From Ichthyophis bannanicus (Eukaryota; Chordata; Amphibia; Gymnophiona; Ichthyophiidae): a stretch of 64,000 nucleotides of DNA. The notes beneath the pieces were generated by a model that saw only the letters and a list, made by a program, of their open reading frames with translations, was not told the origin of the DNA and did not search any database. Below, one piece after another: positions 20,691 through 31,890 of this stretch (its first letter is position 1; every line of letters starts with the position of its first letter). A program made the position numbers and the translations under genes. The stretch is from positions 709,127,637 to 709,191,636 of the forward strand of contig CM066033.1 of the NCBI GenBank assembly GCA_033557465.1. The letters are read 5' to 3'.

Positions 20691-20814
20691 TCGTCCCTCC
20701 TCAGAAATTAAGTCTCTCGCCTAGAAAGAATAGACGTGTTGGCCACCTATTTAAGAATGCTTTCTCTAAAGGATACATTTGGGCCCATACCCATGGAACC
20801 AGGTCCTAATTCAC

Positions 20815-22080
20815 TGCCACTACCCAAGATCCTTAAGTCTGCTCCTTTCTGGTCTCCCCCTGTAATCACTTATCTCCTCTTCAATCCATTGAAAATTCGT
20901 CTGCATGGCTAATCTTCCGCCAGTGTCACTATGCCCACATAACCCCTCTTCTCAGGTCATTTCACTGGCTTCCTATCTACTTCTTCATCCAGTTCAAACT
21001 CCCCCTACTGACCTCCAAGTGCATTCATTCTATGGCTCCTCATTACCTCTCCCTCCCTATACTCCCTCCACAGGAAGTCCACTCATCAGGCAAATCCCTC
21101 TTATCTGTGCCCTTCTTTTCCACTACCAACTCCAGACTTCGCTTGTCTACCTTGCTGCATCCTATACCTAAAACAGACTACTTCTTCAAGATTGCTTTTG
21201 GATCCTAACCCCTTATTCTTCTGTTGACAACCCTTGTGTGTCATAACCATAGACCCGTTAGTTGTATGCATCTGTCCTGACAGATTGTGAGAAGAGACAG
21301 TCTCTTATGTGTTGTGTACAGCAGGGTTCAACAAACCCCAGGTGTCACGTTGCCATGGTAAATGAAAAATCAGACCTGGCACCTGGGCTCAGAGCACGTT
21401 GCCAATTTGGGTAGACGTGCTAGTGAAGGCTGCGAGTGTGCCAAGCCTACAAAGCCCCCAGCCCCAAAAAACAAAAACAAAACCCCAAAAAGAATGGGGA
21501 GGGCAGCAGACAGCTGAAGAAATTTAAAGGATCATACAAGTATTTTAATAAACAAATGGTGGGGGGAATGGATGGCAGGGGGCGAGTACAAGCAGGAAAG
21601 GGAGAAGGGGATAGAGTCTGGCAAGGAAAGCAGAATTGGAAAAGATACAGAAGAGGGGCTGGAGGGTGACAACTTGAATGCATGGGAAATAAAAGGCACA
21701 GTGGTCACATTGCATTGTGTTTGTGCAAAAGGTGAACCTCCACACCACATGCAAACACAAAGGAATCGTTTAAAGGGTCACTGGGAGTAGTGGGAGGAAG
21801 GAGTGAGGCCACTGCCTTCTGTTGGCACTGTGCAGTGGCCCATTAAGAGCCTGATTCATTAAGCTTTTTCACATAGAAAAATGGGAAACAGGCTTAGTAA
21901 ACTAGGCCCTAAAACCTAAAAAAGTAACTGTGATACACCTTTTTGGGGGGCAGAGGCATGCGCTGTGACCAAGGTTTCAGCAGCTGGCTCCTAGATTCCA
22001 AGAAAATCTGTCAAGGCCTAGTGTACAGCACTGCATACGCCTTGTAACACTATACAAATGTTAAGTAGTAGTAGTAATTT
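20815..22080 (+). mobile_element. L2-like LINE 3' end, interrupted by a hAT element
   Basis: Plus-strand pieces read SLASYLLLHPVQTPP and related frames in which HWLPIYF, LLTSKCIHSMAPHYLS and SVPFFSTTNSRLR can be traced. This is the C-terminal region of L2-type LINEs. The sequence resumes after the insertion (22021) and ends in a 'tagtagtagtaa' microsatellite tail, usual for L2. Confidence 0.6.
21322..22020. mobile_element. Short non-autonomous hAT-like element
   Basis: A perfect 8-bp duplication, gtgtacag, lies at 21314-21321 and 22021-22028. The left end begins CAGGGTTCAAC, and the right end read inversely begins TAGGCCTTGAC, a weakly matching inverted repeat. Size (699 bp), duplication length and left end fit a decayed hAT MITE. 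No coding sequence is seen. Confidence 0.65.
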
Positions 22081-22084
22081 CCTA

Positions 22085-22515
22085 GTCCTCGGATGCCGCA
22101 CTGCCAAGATGCCCCAGATCGGAGATTACAACTTGAGATTCCTTTCCTAGGTCAGTAAAACCTTTCCTGCCTCAATGTCGAAGACAGCCCCTAGGTACTT
22201 GAGAGACTGGGATGATCACAATGGCTCATCTCCAGGAGAAAAACATTCACCAGAGCTGTAGAGTTCTGAACTTCCTGGGAGGACATCCCTCTTATCAACC
22301 AATCATTCAGACAGGGATAAACCAAACTCCCTCTTTTCCTCAGGGCCACCGCCACTACTACCATAATCTTGGTAAAGATCAGAGGAAGAGAGGAAACCAT
22401 AGTCAGCCCAAATGTCAAGGCCTGAAACGCAAAATGACCCCCCTTGGACAGCAAAATGGAAAAACTTTCAATGCTCAGGCCAAAATGGAATGTGTAGATA
22501 TGCCTCCATCAGATC
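22085..22515 (-). pseudogene. DIRS H reverse transcriptase fragment
   Basis: The frame at 22454-22191 reads GGHFAFQALTFGLTMVSS, FTKIMVVVAVALRKRGSLV and YPCLNDWLIRG. This corresponds to LPFGLA...TKLMVVVAA...PYLDDWLIR in D. The active site is CLND rather than YLDD, so the enzyme is dead. The rest of the domain lies beyond the LINE/DIRS A2 block, at 29570-29950. Confidence 0.75.
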
Positions 22516-22561
22516 CAGTGAAGTAACATACATAGTAACATAGTATATGATTGCAGATAAA

Positions 22562-22730
22562 GCACAGTTACTTACCTGTAACAGGTGATCTCTGGGAACA
22601 GCAGGAATAAGTCTTCACATATGGGTATCGTCGGTACCGACGAAGCCTGCGCGGGAACGCTCCCCAGCGTCCAGAAAGAAAGCCTGCGCGCTGCCTTCCC
22701 GCCTTTCCCAACCGCCTCTCTCCAGTTCGA
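22562..22730 (-). repeat. DIRS A2 3' terminal inverted repeat
   Basis: It contains 'cgtcggtaccgacg' and 'gcgcgggaacgctccccagc' and matches the inverted sequence at about 29060-29200. Compared with A1 it lacks about 20 bases around 'gctttt...cccacagcgc'. On the sense strand the splice-donor-like CAG|GTAAGTA lies about 10 bases from the end. Confidence 0.88.
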
Positions 22731-22790
22731 GTTTTAAGCTGAGACAAAGAGAGAGAGAGAGATACAACTCCTAGGGGAGGTGGGTGGGTT

Positions 22791-22887
22791 GTGAAGACTT
22801 ATTCCTGCTGTTCCCAGAGATCACCTGTTACAGGTAAGTAACTGTGCTATCTCCAGAAACAAGCAGGAATGAGTCTTCACATATGGG
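22791..22887 (-). repeat. DIRS A2 internal complementary region
   Basis: 'cctgttacaggtaagtaact' followed by 'gtgctatctccagaaacaag' is complementary to the two termini joined, giving the circle junction as ...aactgtgc|tatctcc.... This defines the element ends used for all family-A copies. Confidence 0.9.
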
Positions 22888-22984
22888 GACTCCCCAGCTA
22901 CAGATGCCAGGGAGATCTCCAAGGTTGTGAGTCCCTGAGAAGGGCTCTACCTGCCCCCATGGATCTCGGGCATCCAACCAGGGA

Positions 22985-23083
22985 TGGGGGGTAGGAGTTG
23001 ATTAGGTATGGAACAGGTGTTTGAGAACAGCCTGACCAAACAAGGCATCCCGGCGGGAGTCCTTGTCCAAGCAGTAATGGGCT
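22985..23083 (-). pseudogene. DIRS A2 tyrosine recombinase, C-terminal remnant
   Basis: Only the last 30 or so codons remain, corresponding to AHYCLDKDSRRDAXFGQAVL of the other copies, including the candidate Tyr. The sequence then breaks into the palindromic block at 23084. When it resumes near 23562 it is already upstream of the recombinase, at the end of pol. About 900 bases of recombinase are deleted. Confidence 0.8.
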
Positions 23084-23562
23084 GCATGAGATATATATGC
23101 ATTAGAGATATCCTGCCAACCTGACTGGTTTGTGGCCCTCCAGGGCTGGATTTGGAGACCCCTGCCTTACACCTCTGTCATTTAAGATTGTGAGTGGACA
23201 AGGTGCAGATGTCCAAGACATCAAAAAGGTTAGATGGAATTTGTCACAGTCCTCCTCACTTCTCACCACCACCAAAAAATTGTCTATTAGACAACTTTTT
23301 GGTGGAGGTGAGAATCGAGGAGGAATGTGACACATTTTATATACCCTTTCGATGTCTAGGACATCTGTACCTTGCCCACTCACGATCTTAAATGACAGAG
23401 GTGTAAGGCAGGGGTCTCCAAATCCAGCCCTGGAGGGCCACAAACCAGTCAGGTTGGCAGGATATCTCTAATGCATATATATCTCATGCATGTTCATTAG
23501 GGATATCCCGAAAACCTGACTGGTCTGCGGCCCTCCAGGACCGGAGGTGCCCACCCCTGGTC
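23084..23562. repeat. Compound palindrome with hAT-like ends
   Basis: 23084-23282 and 23284-23487 are near-perfect inverted copies, centred on 'tgtctattagaca' near 23283. Each arm contains a hAT-like end (CAGGGGTCTCCAAATCC and its inverse) and an inner segment starting 'ccttacacctctgtca'. After the palindrome, to 23562, comes a third related end finishing 'ggtgcccacccctgg'. A nested pair of MITEs inside another hAT end is the simplest reading. It replaced the recombinase coding part of A2. Confidence 0.7.
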
Positions 23563-25680
23563 TAGGCCTTCAGCAACCAGGCTCTGAGATGAAGAGACTG
23601 GGGATTTGGGTGCCACAACGTTCCCTCCTCCTGGGACAGGAGGTCTGGAGCAGATCCCAAGCCCAGGGAGGGAGCTTGAGAGAGATGCAGAAGTAGAGGG
23701 TACCACACCTGGCGTGGCCAATGTGGTGCTATGAGGATCATAGACCCCTTGTCTCTCTGAAGTTTGAACAGTGTCTTGGGAATTAGGGGAATGGGTATGG
23801 GTGGAAAGGCATAGAGGAAGTCTTGCCCCTAATGAAGGAGGAAGGCATCCCTGGCCTGAACTCCCTGACACGGAATCCTGGAACAGAACCGGGGAAGTTT
23901 GGCATTCCACGGACTTGCAAACAGGTTTATGTCCGGGGTTCCCCAAATTCGGAAGATCCTGGCTATCTGGTCCACATGGAGCGACCATTCGTGTGGAAGC
24001 AGAACTCGACTGAGTCTGTCTGCCCAAGAGTTTTGAATCCCTGGAAGATACACTGCCACGAGATGAATTTGATGCTCTCTGGCGAAGGCCCACAAAGCTT
24101 CGTTGCAAAGCGACAGAGAGCCAGTCCCGCCCTGCTTGTTCACGTAGAACATGGCTACTTGGTTGTCCGTATGGATGAGGACTGTCTTGTAGCTGAGCAG
24201 GGTGTGGAAGACAGAGCTAGAAGAATTGCTCTGAGCTCCAAGAGGTTGATATGTAGAGATGTCTCTTGTGGAGACCAGATGCCCTGGGTGGAGAGATCCT
24301 GTAGATGAGCTCCCCAACCCCTTGGAGAGGCATCTGTTGTAAGGGTTGCTTGGGGTAGTGACTGTTGAAAGGGGGACCCCAGCAACAGATTTTGAGTGGA
24401 CTTCCACCACTGGAGAGACCAGAAGAGGCGACTGGAGGTTGCTATTTTGTCTGACAGGCACCCTGATGCCTGGGTCCATTGGGTGGACAGAGTACACTGA
24501 GCTGCCCTCATGTGAAGGCGAGCGGTAAGGAACCACATGCACGGTGAATGCCATGTGGCCTAACAGTTCTAACATTTCTCGAGCAGTTAAATGGGACTTT
24601 AACTGAATTTGTGAGGCCAACTGTACCAAGCTTAGGCAACGGGCCAGGGGAAGATAGGCCCTTGCAGTTGTGGTATCCAGCAAGGCCCCTATGAACTCTA
24701 AACACTGAGTAGGGGTGAGATGGGATTTTGGGATGTTTTTTACAAGTCCCAGATACTAAAGAACACGCTTTGTGCAGGCTAGGGAAGTCTGGGCCTCTGA
24801 CTGGGACGGAGCTCGGATGAGCCAGTCGTCCAGATAGGGGAATACAAATATTCCTAGGGTGCGTAGAAATGCAGCTACTACTGCCATGCATTTTGTGAAC
24901 ACTCTTGGAGCAGAGGCCAGACCGAAAGTAAGCACTCTGTATTGGTAGTGCTTTCCTTGAAAAAGGAACCGAAGGAATCTTCTGTGTGTTGGATGGATGA
25001 GGATATGGGTGTACGCATCCTTGAGATCTAGAGAACAAAGCCAATCCTGACTCTGAAGGTATGGAAGGACAGCCCCGAGAGAAATCATCTTGAATTTCTC
25101 TGAGATCTAATATGGGTCTGTAGCCCCCTGTTTTCTTTGGGATAAGAAAATAGGGGGAGTAGAACCCTGAGCCCTGTTGAAGAAGGGGTACTTCTTCTAT
25201 TGCCCTTTGGGCAAGAAGGGTAGCAATTTCCTGACTCAGAAGGTCGAGGAGAGATGTTGGAGAATTGAACTGTCTCACCATGGTGTGAGGAGGAAGGTTT
25301 AAGAAATGAAGCTTGTACCCCTCCCTTATGATGGAGAGGGTCCATTGCTCTGCTGTGACTTGTTCCCATCTGGGAGCAAAGTGGGCTAACCTTCCTGGAA
25401 TGGTGAGAGGCTCTAGATGTAAGTCAAAGGCCCTGAGGAGGCTGACGCTGTTGGGCCGTAGCAGTCCTTGGAGCCTTAGGCTTGGCTTGTTTAGGTTGTT
25501 GCTGACGCTTTGCAGCAAAACGACCTGCAGAAGATGCCTGCTGACTATAAACAGGATAATATTTCCCTTTTTGGGAAAGAAAGCCTTTTTGAACAACCTT
25601 TTTCTAACAGGAGCAGTAGACTTTGAAAGTCTATCTAAGGCAGAATTCTCAGCATCCATCTGAGTGGCCTTTGCTTGCCA
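23563..25680 (-). pseudogene. DIRS A2 pol
   Basis: Reverse transcriptase pieces (25400-24756) show SGFYSPYFLIPKKTGGYRPI, CSLDLKDAYTHI, TFGLASAPRVFTK and YLDDWLIRAPS. A short deletion joins DLRE directly to the IQDD frame, removing about a dozen residues. RNase H follows (24480-24155) with TTDASPRGWGAH, LLELRAI, IHTDNQVAMFYVN and SWADRLSR. The methyltransferase part (about 23960-23580) begins LFASPWNAKLPRFCSR. Several frameshifts. Close to A1 in sequence. Confidence 0.88.
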
Positions 25681-27053
25681 ATCCTTGCCAAAAAGGTTTT
25701 CACCTGTACAAGGAAGATTTCCTAATCCATCCTGGACCCAGGGTTACAAATCAGAAGCTTGTAACCAAGCAACTCTGCGTGCACCTATGGCAATAGCCGA
25801 GGTTCTGCTGGCACAATCAAAAGAGTCAAAGGCTGCACGGTTGGAAAATTTGGAAACATCCTGGGCATGTTTAAGCCAGGTGAGAAACTCCTCCCTTTTA
25901 TCTTCTGAGATAAAAGGAGATAAAGTTTGCAGATGATCTGTAACTTCCTTTAGAAACATCCCCATATAGAGACTACAGGAGTTGATTCTGGCAGCAAGCA
26001 TATTGGCCTGGAAAATTCTCCGGCCAAAAGCATCCAAGGTTCTGCATCTTCTTCCTGGAGGATTAGATGAGTGTCTTTTTGCACTCTATCTTCTTCATAG
26101 CAGACTCCACCACAATAGAGTGGTGAGGAAGCTGAGTCTTATGAAAGCCAGGACAAGGAGGAACACGGTACATGGTGTCCAACCGAGAATGAGGGGAGAT
26201 AGTGAGAGGTGTCTCCCATATGCCCAACATGTGATCATAAAGGATCTCATGAATTGGTAAAGTAGCTGCCTCTTTAGGAGCCTTAGGATATTGTAAAATA
26301 TCCAATTTCTTGGCTCTAGGCTCTGATTCAGGGGCCACTGAAATGGAGAGGCCCCTGGCCACTTCCCTAATGAAGTCTTGAAAAGACAAGTCTTCTGGAG
26401 GAGACATTCTTCTTTTTGGAGAAAAGGGCTCCTGAGGAAGGAGTACCGATGCTTTGACAGAAGCCTCTGATTCATCAGAGTCTGATTCGCCTGTCTGGAT
26501 GCTCCTGCAGAGTCCGATACGCGTACCGAGTGGTATCGACATCGGGAGTGATCGGTACCGATGGGCATCACAGAACAGGGTACTGCTGCAATCGACACCG
26601 AAGCTGATGTCGATGCAATCGGTACCGGCACCGGAACCAATATCGGTGCCGGAACCGGTACAGACAACGGAGTTTGTTGTGGTACCGGAGGCGTCGCAGC
26701 CTGTATGAATGCTGTAATGGCACGCTGCATGGTCAGAATATTCTGATCCATCGACGCAACCAATGTCTGGATGTCGGTACCAGTGGGAACCACCGGTACC
26801 CCAGAACATGGCAACAGGTGATCGGTCGAGGCCGAGCCATCGATGTCAACCTGTGACCCCATAGATAAAGCTTTGGAAGCCGGAGCTTCCCGCCGGGGTA
26901 ATTTTGCCGGTGCGGGATCCTCGAGAGCAAGCCCGGAGGCATCTCGATACTTAGAGGGAGATCTACCCTTCGAGGACCGGCTGGACTTATGTTTGGTTAC
27001 CTGAGATCCATGGGAGAAGCAGCAGCCTTGGAAGATGTTGATGCCACCGAAGC

Positions 27054-28632
27054 CCAAAAGATTCCAACGCTCAATACCCCCAGAAAACACTATTCTTTTT
27101 GTCGGAGCACGCCAACCCAGTGCTCCGTATTCAGTTTACAGCACAAATGGATCCTCATTGCATACAATTTTTGGATATTATGGTGATTTTGACCCTTCAA
27201 GGTTTTGAAACGACTTTATATTGTAAACCTATTCAGAGGAATACCTTGCTCCAATATGACAGTTTTCATCCCCGAGCGCTTCGACGGGGTTTACCCTTTG
27301 GTCAGTTTTTACGTCTGCGGTGTAATTGCTCGACCTTGTCTGAATTTTGCGGTGGAACTTAAGTCACGTTTGGCCTGCAGGGGATATCCATCTGATGTTA
27401 TCAATCGGGCGTACAAGAGAGCCCGACATTTACATCAGGAGTGGCTTCTCTCTCCACTAGACTCTACGTCTACATCTTCTAACCAAGTGATTACTGGGAT
27501 TTTGCCTTACACTCATCGTATGCCTCAAGTTACTAAGGTGTTACATCGCTTTTGGCCCATTTTAGGCTCGCATGACTGTTTTCGGGAGACTACTCTGCGC
27601 ATTGCTTACTCCCGTACAACGAACTTGAGAGATTTGATCATGCCCACTACTTCTCCGCAGGATCGCCCTGTGAAACGGCATAATGATAATGGGCATTTTG
27701 CATGTAGGCAATGTACTTACTGTTCACTTACCCTGGAGGGTTCTGATTGGATTGATCCACATACATCTCGGACCTATACAACGGTTTGGCACACCGATTG
27801 TGCTTCATCCTTTGTAGTATACTTGATAGTTTGCCCTTGTTCCCTCTACTATGTGGGACGTACTAAACGTGCGGTGAAGGTCCGTCTATCAGAGCATGCT
27901 TCCAGGCTACGTACTAAAACTCTCTCTGCTCCTATGGTGGACCATTGCTTAACGGTTGGGTATGATTTTTCTTCATTGCGATGGCGAGTATTGGATTTTA
28001 TCCCCCATGATCCAAGGGGTGGGGACAGGGAACAACGATTACAGTGGCGTGAGCAACGTTGGATATATTCACTGAACTCTGTTACCCCTAAAGGTCTTAA
28101 CCTTCAAGTGGATTGGCATACTATTATCTGAGTGACATTTTGGAGGTTCCCATCTAGGGTTTCTCTGTGCAGTGGGATTCCATCTGTTTGGGTTTTCTCT
28201 GTTTTGTGATTGGTGGCTTCAATTTTTCAACAGAAGCTGACGTCAGACGCCGATGTCTATTTGGTGTGCTACACCTCTGTGGATTCTCATTCATGCTTTT
28301 CTTCTTGCCAGTTGTAGATGGACCTGAAGCAGGGTTTTGCAACATTTTTGATGAAGAACCCGAAACATGAGCCGCGTCGTCATTGTTGAATCACTGGCAT
28401 ATTTAAGCTGCGTTGGCTGGCACTCTTCAGAAGCTAAGTTTTGGATTTCTCTTTTTTATCCACATAAAAACGTCTTAATAAAAGGAGTTGCCACAGTGGT
28501 GCCTGGAGTGGTTTCCCGGCACTGGGTTGGCGTGCTCCGACAAAAAGAATAGTGTTTTCTGGGGGTATTGAGCGTTGGAATCTTTTGGTCTTTGGGATAT
28601 TTAGGTTGATTCCATTTGGTTTACTGATTTTG
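27054..28632 (+). mobile_element. Penelope-like element with inverted 3' copy at its left end
   Basis: A 14-bp duplication, gatgccaccgaagc, lies at 27040-27053 and 28633-28646. The first 65 bases or so ('ccaaaagattccaacgctca'...) are the inverse of 28525-28590. In between, on the plus strand, are the end of a reverse transcriptase and a GIY-YIG nuclease, then a 3' region of about 500 bases. The element is 5'-truncated; the inverted end is a known Penelope-like insertion outcome. Confidence 0.87.
27150..28131 (+). pseudogene. Penelope-like RT end and GIY-YIG endonuclease
   Basis: The end of the reverse transcriptase reads IQFLDIMV and TTLYCKPIQRNTLLQYDSFH in one frame, then shifts into the 308-codon frame 27205-28131. 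The latter holds C-x2-C pairs (FACRQCTYC), VVYLIVCPCSLYYVGRTKR (GIY-YIG signature), RLSEHASRLR and REQRWIYSLN. The endonuclease part has no stops and could fold. The catalytic fingers and palm of the reverse transcriptase are missing. Confidence 0.85.
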
Positions 28633-29039
28633 GATGCCACCGAAGCTGCATCAGAGGGAAACAGGGTACTGAGCTTGGCCGCTCGATTCTGTCGACCTCT
28701 TTTAGACATCATGGAACAGGACTCACAATCGATGATGGCGTGGTCAGGACCCAAACATTTTAGACACCAGTCATGGGTGTTGGTGATAGAAAGAGTACCG
28801 CTGCACTTCGTGCACTTTTTAAACCCGGAAGCAGGCTTTTCCATGAGGAAATTTTTCTAGGCCTAAGGCCCAAAAGGAAAAAATGCACAGAAGTGGGAAA
28901 CGGTAGTTTGTTTTTTTTAAAGAAGGAAGAAGAAAAGACCGGCGGTACCGGTCCGACGTCGAAGAAGGCAGACGCGTGACCAAAGAAATAAAGAAATATA
29001 ATGAACTTCTTTAGCGGTGACAGGAACACAACCTGCTGG

Positions 29040-29219
29040 CTCCGCGGAAAAGAAGAACTGGAGAGAGGCGGTTGAGAAAGGTGGGAAGGCAGCGCGCAGG
29101 CGCTGTGGGATGCTCCCAAAAGCTTTCTTTCTGGACGCTGGGGAGCGTTCCCGCGCAGGCTCCATCGGTACCGACGATACCCATATGTGAAGACTCATTC
29201 CTGCTTGTTCCTGGAGATA
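29040..29219 (-). repeat. DIRS A2 5' terminal inverted repeat
   Basis: Inverse of 22562-22730, with 'atcggtaccgacgat' at its palindrome and the terminal 'gcttgttcctggagata'. It ends exactly where the host LINE resumes with gaccagtatgg. Confidence 0.87.
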
Positions 29220-29569
29220 GACCAGTATGGTCCATTTAGTCTTCCCAGTAAGGTGGCTAGAGTAGTTGTAACCACCACTCTGTGCAGGTCACCCCCTCCA
29301 TTTGTTGAAGTATAAAAATATTTAAGTTTTTTATTTTATCCTCTTGCTATAAAGGGATCCACTGTGTGTATCCAATGCTATTCTGAATTCTGTTACTGTA
29401 TTTGCTCTCACCACCTCTATTGGGAGGGCATTCCAAGCATCCACCACCCTTTCAGTAAGTATTTCCTGACATTGCTTTTAAGTTTACCTCCTCACAACTT
29501 CATTTTATGCCCTATAGTTTTACAGCGTCTTCTTTGAAAAAGGTCTGTTTGTTCAAGTAAGAATTTATC

Positions 29570-30913
29570 CTTTCCTTACAATCACGATTACTGACTGGAG
29601 GATCTCCATACAAAACCTTGGGAGCGCTTTGTTGACCTGTTTCAAGTCCAGGATAGGGAACCAAAAAGTATATAGAATATCTTCCTAAACCCTGATCTTC
29701 TGGGGACACATGCACCATCACCTCGAGCTACAACAGTCTTTTCAAGTGTCTTAACTGCTCACACCTTGCAGGGGGGGACACAATAAAGGCATCAGAAAGA
29801 GTTCTCACCAGCTTGAGCGTGTACCCCTCTCAGACCACCTGGACAACCCATCGGTCTGAAGTAATCTGGACCCATATGTGGTAAAACTGCTTCCAATGAC
29901 CGCTTACCGGCTGCACCAGCACAAGGCCCCCACACCTTCATTGCAAGAATTTGAAACCAGAGGCCATCCCGACAGTGCCATCTCTGTAGCCCTCTCGAAA
30001 GGGCTGCAGAGTCAAAAAATTACACTGATGTGAAGAGAAAGGCCTGCTATAGAAGAATCTATTCACATCCCAGAGTTGATCCCTCATTGATTGGAACAAA
30101 TGAAGCATGGGCATTTTAGATTCTTCTAGATCTTTTACTAACTTTCTTGCCAAACAAGAGTTTCCCCTAATGTGAAGCTTGCTGAGATGTGCTTTAGAAA
30201 CCACATCTGCTGACCAGCTTCTCAACCATGACATACTGGCTGTGACTGCCATAGCTTATTATCCATATTCTTTGCCAAAGTTCGCACAATGTCAAATAGC
30301 ATCTGCTAGAAATGCAGCCCCCAACTCCAAATGGGCCACCTTCGAAAAATGGTCAGAACTCTTTAAGAGAGCCTCCGGTAGGTAGCCCATGCATTAAACG
30401 CAGACAAGCATTGGCCACATACGTTCCACAAATCGCGACTTGAATTTGTCAGAGCTGCCCCACTGGAATAGTAGTCCTTCATAACTGTGAAGGCCAGGGC
30501 ATTCACCCTAGGTAAATGCAATCTTTCCTTTTCTTCCTTCAGAATAGAACAGTTTCACCATGGACCTCCCTACTTTCAGGTTTGCATCTGGGAGTGTCTC
30601 ACTCCTCTGCAATCATATCTTTTATTTGTCTGTGGACCAGAAAGGATTTTGGAGGCTTACAGATACCTTCCAGCAGAGTCCTCCATTGGCCTCTCAGATG
30701 CATGAGGCACCTCCACAATATTAACAGCCACCAGCACTTGCATAATCATGGGCAGCAAATCATCCCTATGAAAAACATGTGTATCAAAGGGTCCCTTCCC
30801 TGGACTTATCTGCTTCTCCTCCAGAGGCCTCTGAGCCCTCCATCCAAACCCCCCAAAAGGTCCCTCTAAGGAGTCCACAGAATCCCCTAATATCACAAAG
30901 GCCATATCCTCTA
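29570..30913 (-). pseudogene. DIRS H gag and start of pol
   Basis: The pol start reads EDQGLGRYSIYFLVPYPG (29720-29660), matching the CSSGRYSIYFVVPKKDG block of copy D. Upstream frames 30252-29938 and 30929-30657 give AVTASMSWLRSW, NSCLARKLVKDLEESK and SGTVG-like pieces, typical of the linker and gag of this family. DIRS F inserted at 30914. No intact frame of more than about 100 codons. Confidence 0.65.
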
Positions 30914-31156
30914 TACTAGTGTTACTCACCTGTAGCTGGTGCTCTCTGGGAACAGCAGGAACCAGTCCTCACTTAGGGGTGACATCACCAACTGAGCCCA
31001 CGCAAGAACACTTACTAGCTTCCAGTGGAAGCTATAGAAAGGTACTCCATGCATGTATGCCGGTCTTCCCACCAAAAGGAGCCATCTTACCTCAGTATGA
31101 CGACAGAATTTAATGAAGCCCAAAAAGAAAACATCTCCATGGTGAGGAGGGAGGGT

Positions 31157-31257
31157 AGTGAGGACCAATTCCTGCTCTTCCTTGAGAGCACCTGCTACAG
31201 GTGAGTAACTACGCTCTCTCTGGCACCAAGCAGGAAGTCAGTCCTCACTTATGGGAC
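31157..31257 (-). repeat. DIRS F internal complementary region
   Basis: 'cctgctacaggtgagtaact' followed by 'acgctctctctggcaccaag' mirrors the left terminus and a right terminus that is no longer present. It shows that F once had an end like that of copy B. Confidence 0.8.
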
Positions 31258-31431
31258 TCACTAGCCACAGGTTACTGAAAAACCCTGTAGACAGCCCAAT
31301 GGAGCAACAAGAAAAAACAAACAGAGAAAACAGCAGGAAATGCTGAAGTTCCGAGAGTCAACATCAGCCTCAGGCATCCACCAACAGTTGACTCTCTGGT
31401 AGCCTGGACAGATAGAAAGGAAGGAGTTGCA

Positions 31432-31890
31432 TTAATTCCTGAAGAGGTGCCGGAGTACTGCTTGGAAAAGGTGGTCATGCTGGGAATCCTGATCCAAATA
31501 GTAGTGGGCTGCAAAGGTGTGGACAGATGACCACGTGGCAGCCATACAAATTTCCAATGTGGAGATTAAGCATAAGTGACCCACTGAGGCTGCCATAACG
31601 TGAACATTATGCGCCGTGATGTGGTGCTTTAAGGTAAGGCCAGCTTGGGCATAAGCAAAAGAGATGCAGTCAGCCACCCAGATGGAGAGGATTTGCTTAG
31701 ATATGGTGACCACCAGCCTGTGGGGTCATAGGAAACAAAGAGCTGAGTGGAATGGTGATGGGGCTTTGTCCATTCAAGATAAAATGAGAGAGTTCTCTTA
31801 CAGTCTAAAGTACGGAGAGAGGCCTCCGCCCTGGAAGCGCAAGGCCATGGGAAAAAAGTGGGCAGTACCACGGACTGGTTTAGGTAGAAA
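31432..31890 (-). pseudogene. DIRS F tyrosine recombinase, C-terminal half
   Basis: The frames read YLNQSVVLPTFFPWP, LRTLDCKRTLSFYLEWT, then SIWVADCISFAYAQAG, ITAHNVHVMAAS and VHTFAAHYYLDQDSQ. The second catalytic arginine of the His-x-x-Arg box is changed to His (AHNVH), and a frameshift lies near 31710. The N-terminal half is absent. Confidence 0.82.

Larger units (their letters stand above)
25690..28844 (-). pseudogene. DIRS A2 gag-like ORF1, split by a Penelope-like element
   Basis: It starts MEKPASGFKKCTKC at 28844 with the CLKCLGPDH zinc motif. The insertion 27054-28632 cuts it after AASVAS. It continues with SSRSSKGRSPSKYRD, a Pro/Val-rich segment encoded by GGTACC-dense DNA (26500-26800), EDLSFQDFIREVARGL and the block with GMFLKEV. 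Frameshifts lie near 26490 and 26050. It runs to the Lys-rich tail near 25690. Confidence 0.82.
22562..29219 (-). mobile_element. DIRS retrotransposon, copy A2
   Basis: Family-A element on the minus strand, from 'gcacagttac' to 'ggagata', with both terminal repeats and the internal complementary region (22791-22887). Most of the recombinase gene is missing and replaced by a palindromic hAT-like block (23084-23562). A Penelope-like element (27054-28632) splits gag. There is no target duplication around the element: the flanks equal the empty site seen at 79-92. Confidence 0.92.
22518..29565 (-). mobile_element. CR1-like LINE 3' end hosting DIRS A2
   Basis: 22518-22561 gives the 3' terminus ('aacatagtatatgattgcag' type) and 29220-29565 gives the remaining 3' part, whose minus strand encodes RVVDAWNALPIEVVRANT of a CR1-type C-terminus. 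The two parts join as gataaa|gaccag, matching the uninterrupted sequence at 79-92, so DIRS A2 went in cleanly. The LINE itself is a 5'-truncated copy inside DIRS H. Confidence 0.85.
17326..30913 (-). mobile_element. Old, heavily interrupted DIRS retrotransposon, copy H
   Basis: Pieces on the minus strand line up in DIRS order from right to left: gag (30929-29938), pol start (about 29950-29570), reverse transcriptase (22515-22085), RNase H (20690-20340), recombinase (20100-18060) and a left terminal repeat (17326-17470). The pieces are closest to copy D. Insertions between them are two LINE 3' ends, an L2-like LINE with a hAT, a CR1-like end carrying DIRS A2, and a SINE. All genes are broken. 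The far 5' end is not seen. Confidence 0.75.
30914..31890 (-). mobile_element. DIRS 3' end, copy F
   Basis: Left terminal repeat (30914-31090, 'gttactcacctgtagctgg'), internal complementary region (31157-31257) and the C-terminal half of a recombinase gene remain. The rest was lost where F2 begins at 31891. Its complementary region predicts an end of the type gcgtagttac, as in copy B, but the visible left end is mutated to actagtgttac. Confidence 0.8.

Noticed and set aside
21436..21790. Overlapping short open frames on both strands
   Set aside because: All lie within the 699-bp hAT MITE; low-complexity purine tract, no coding signal.
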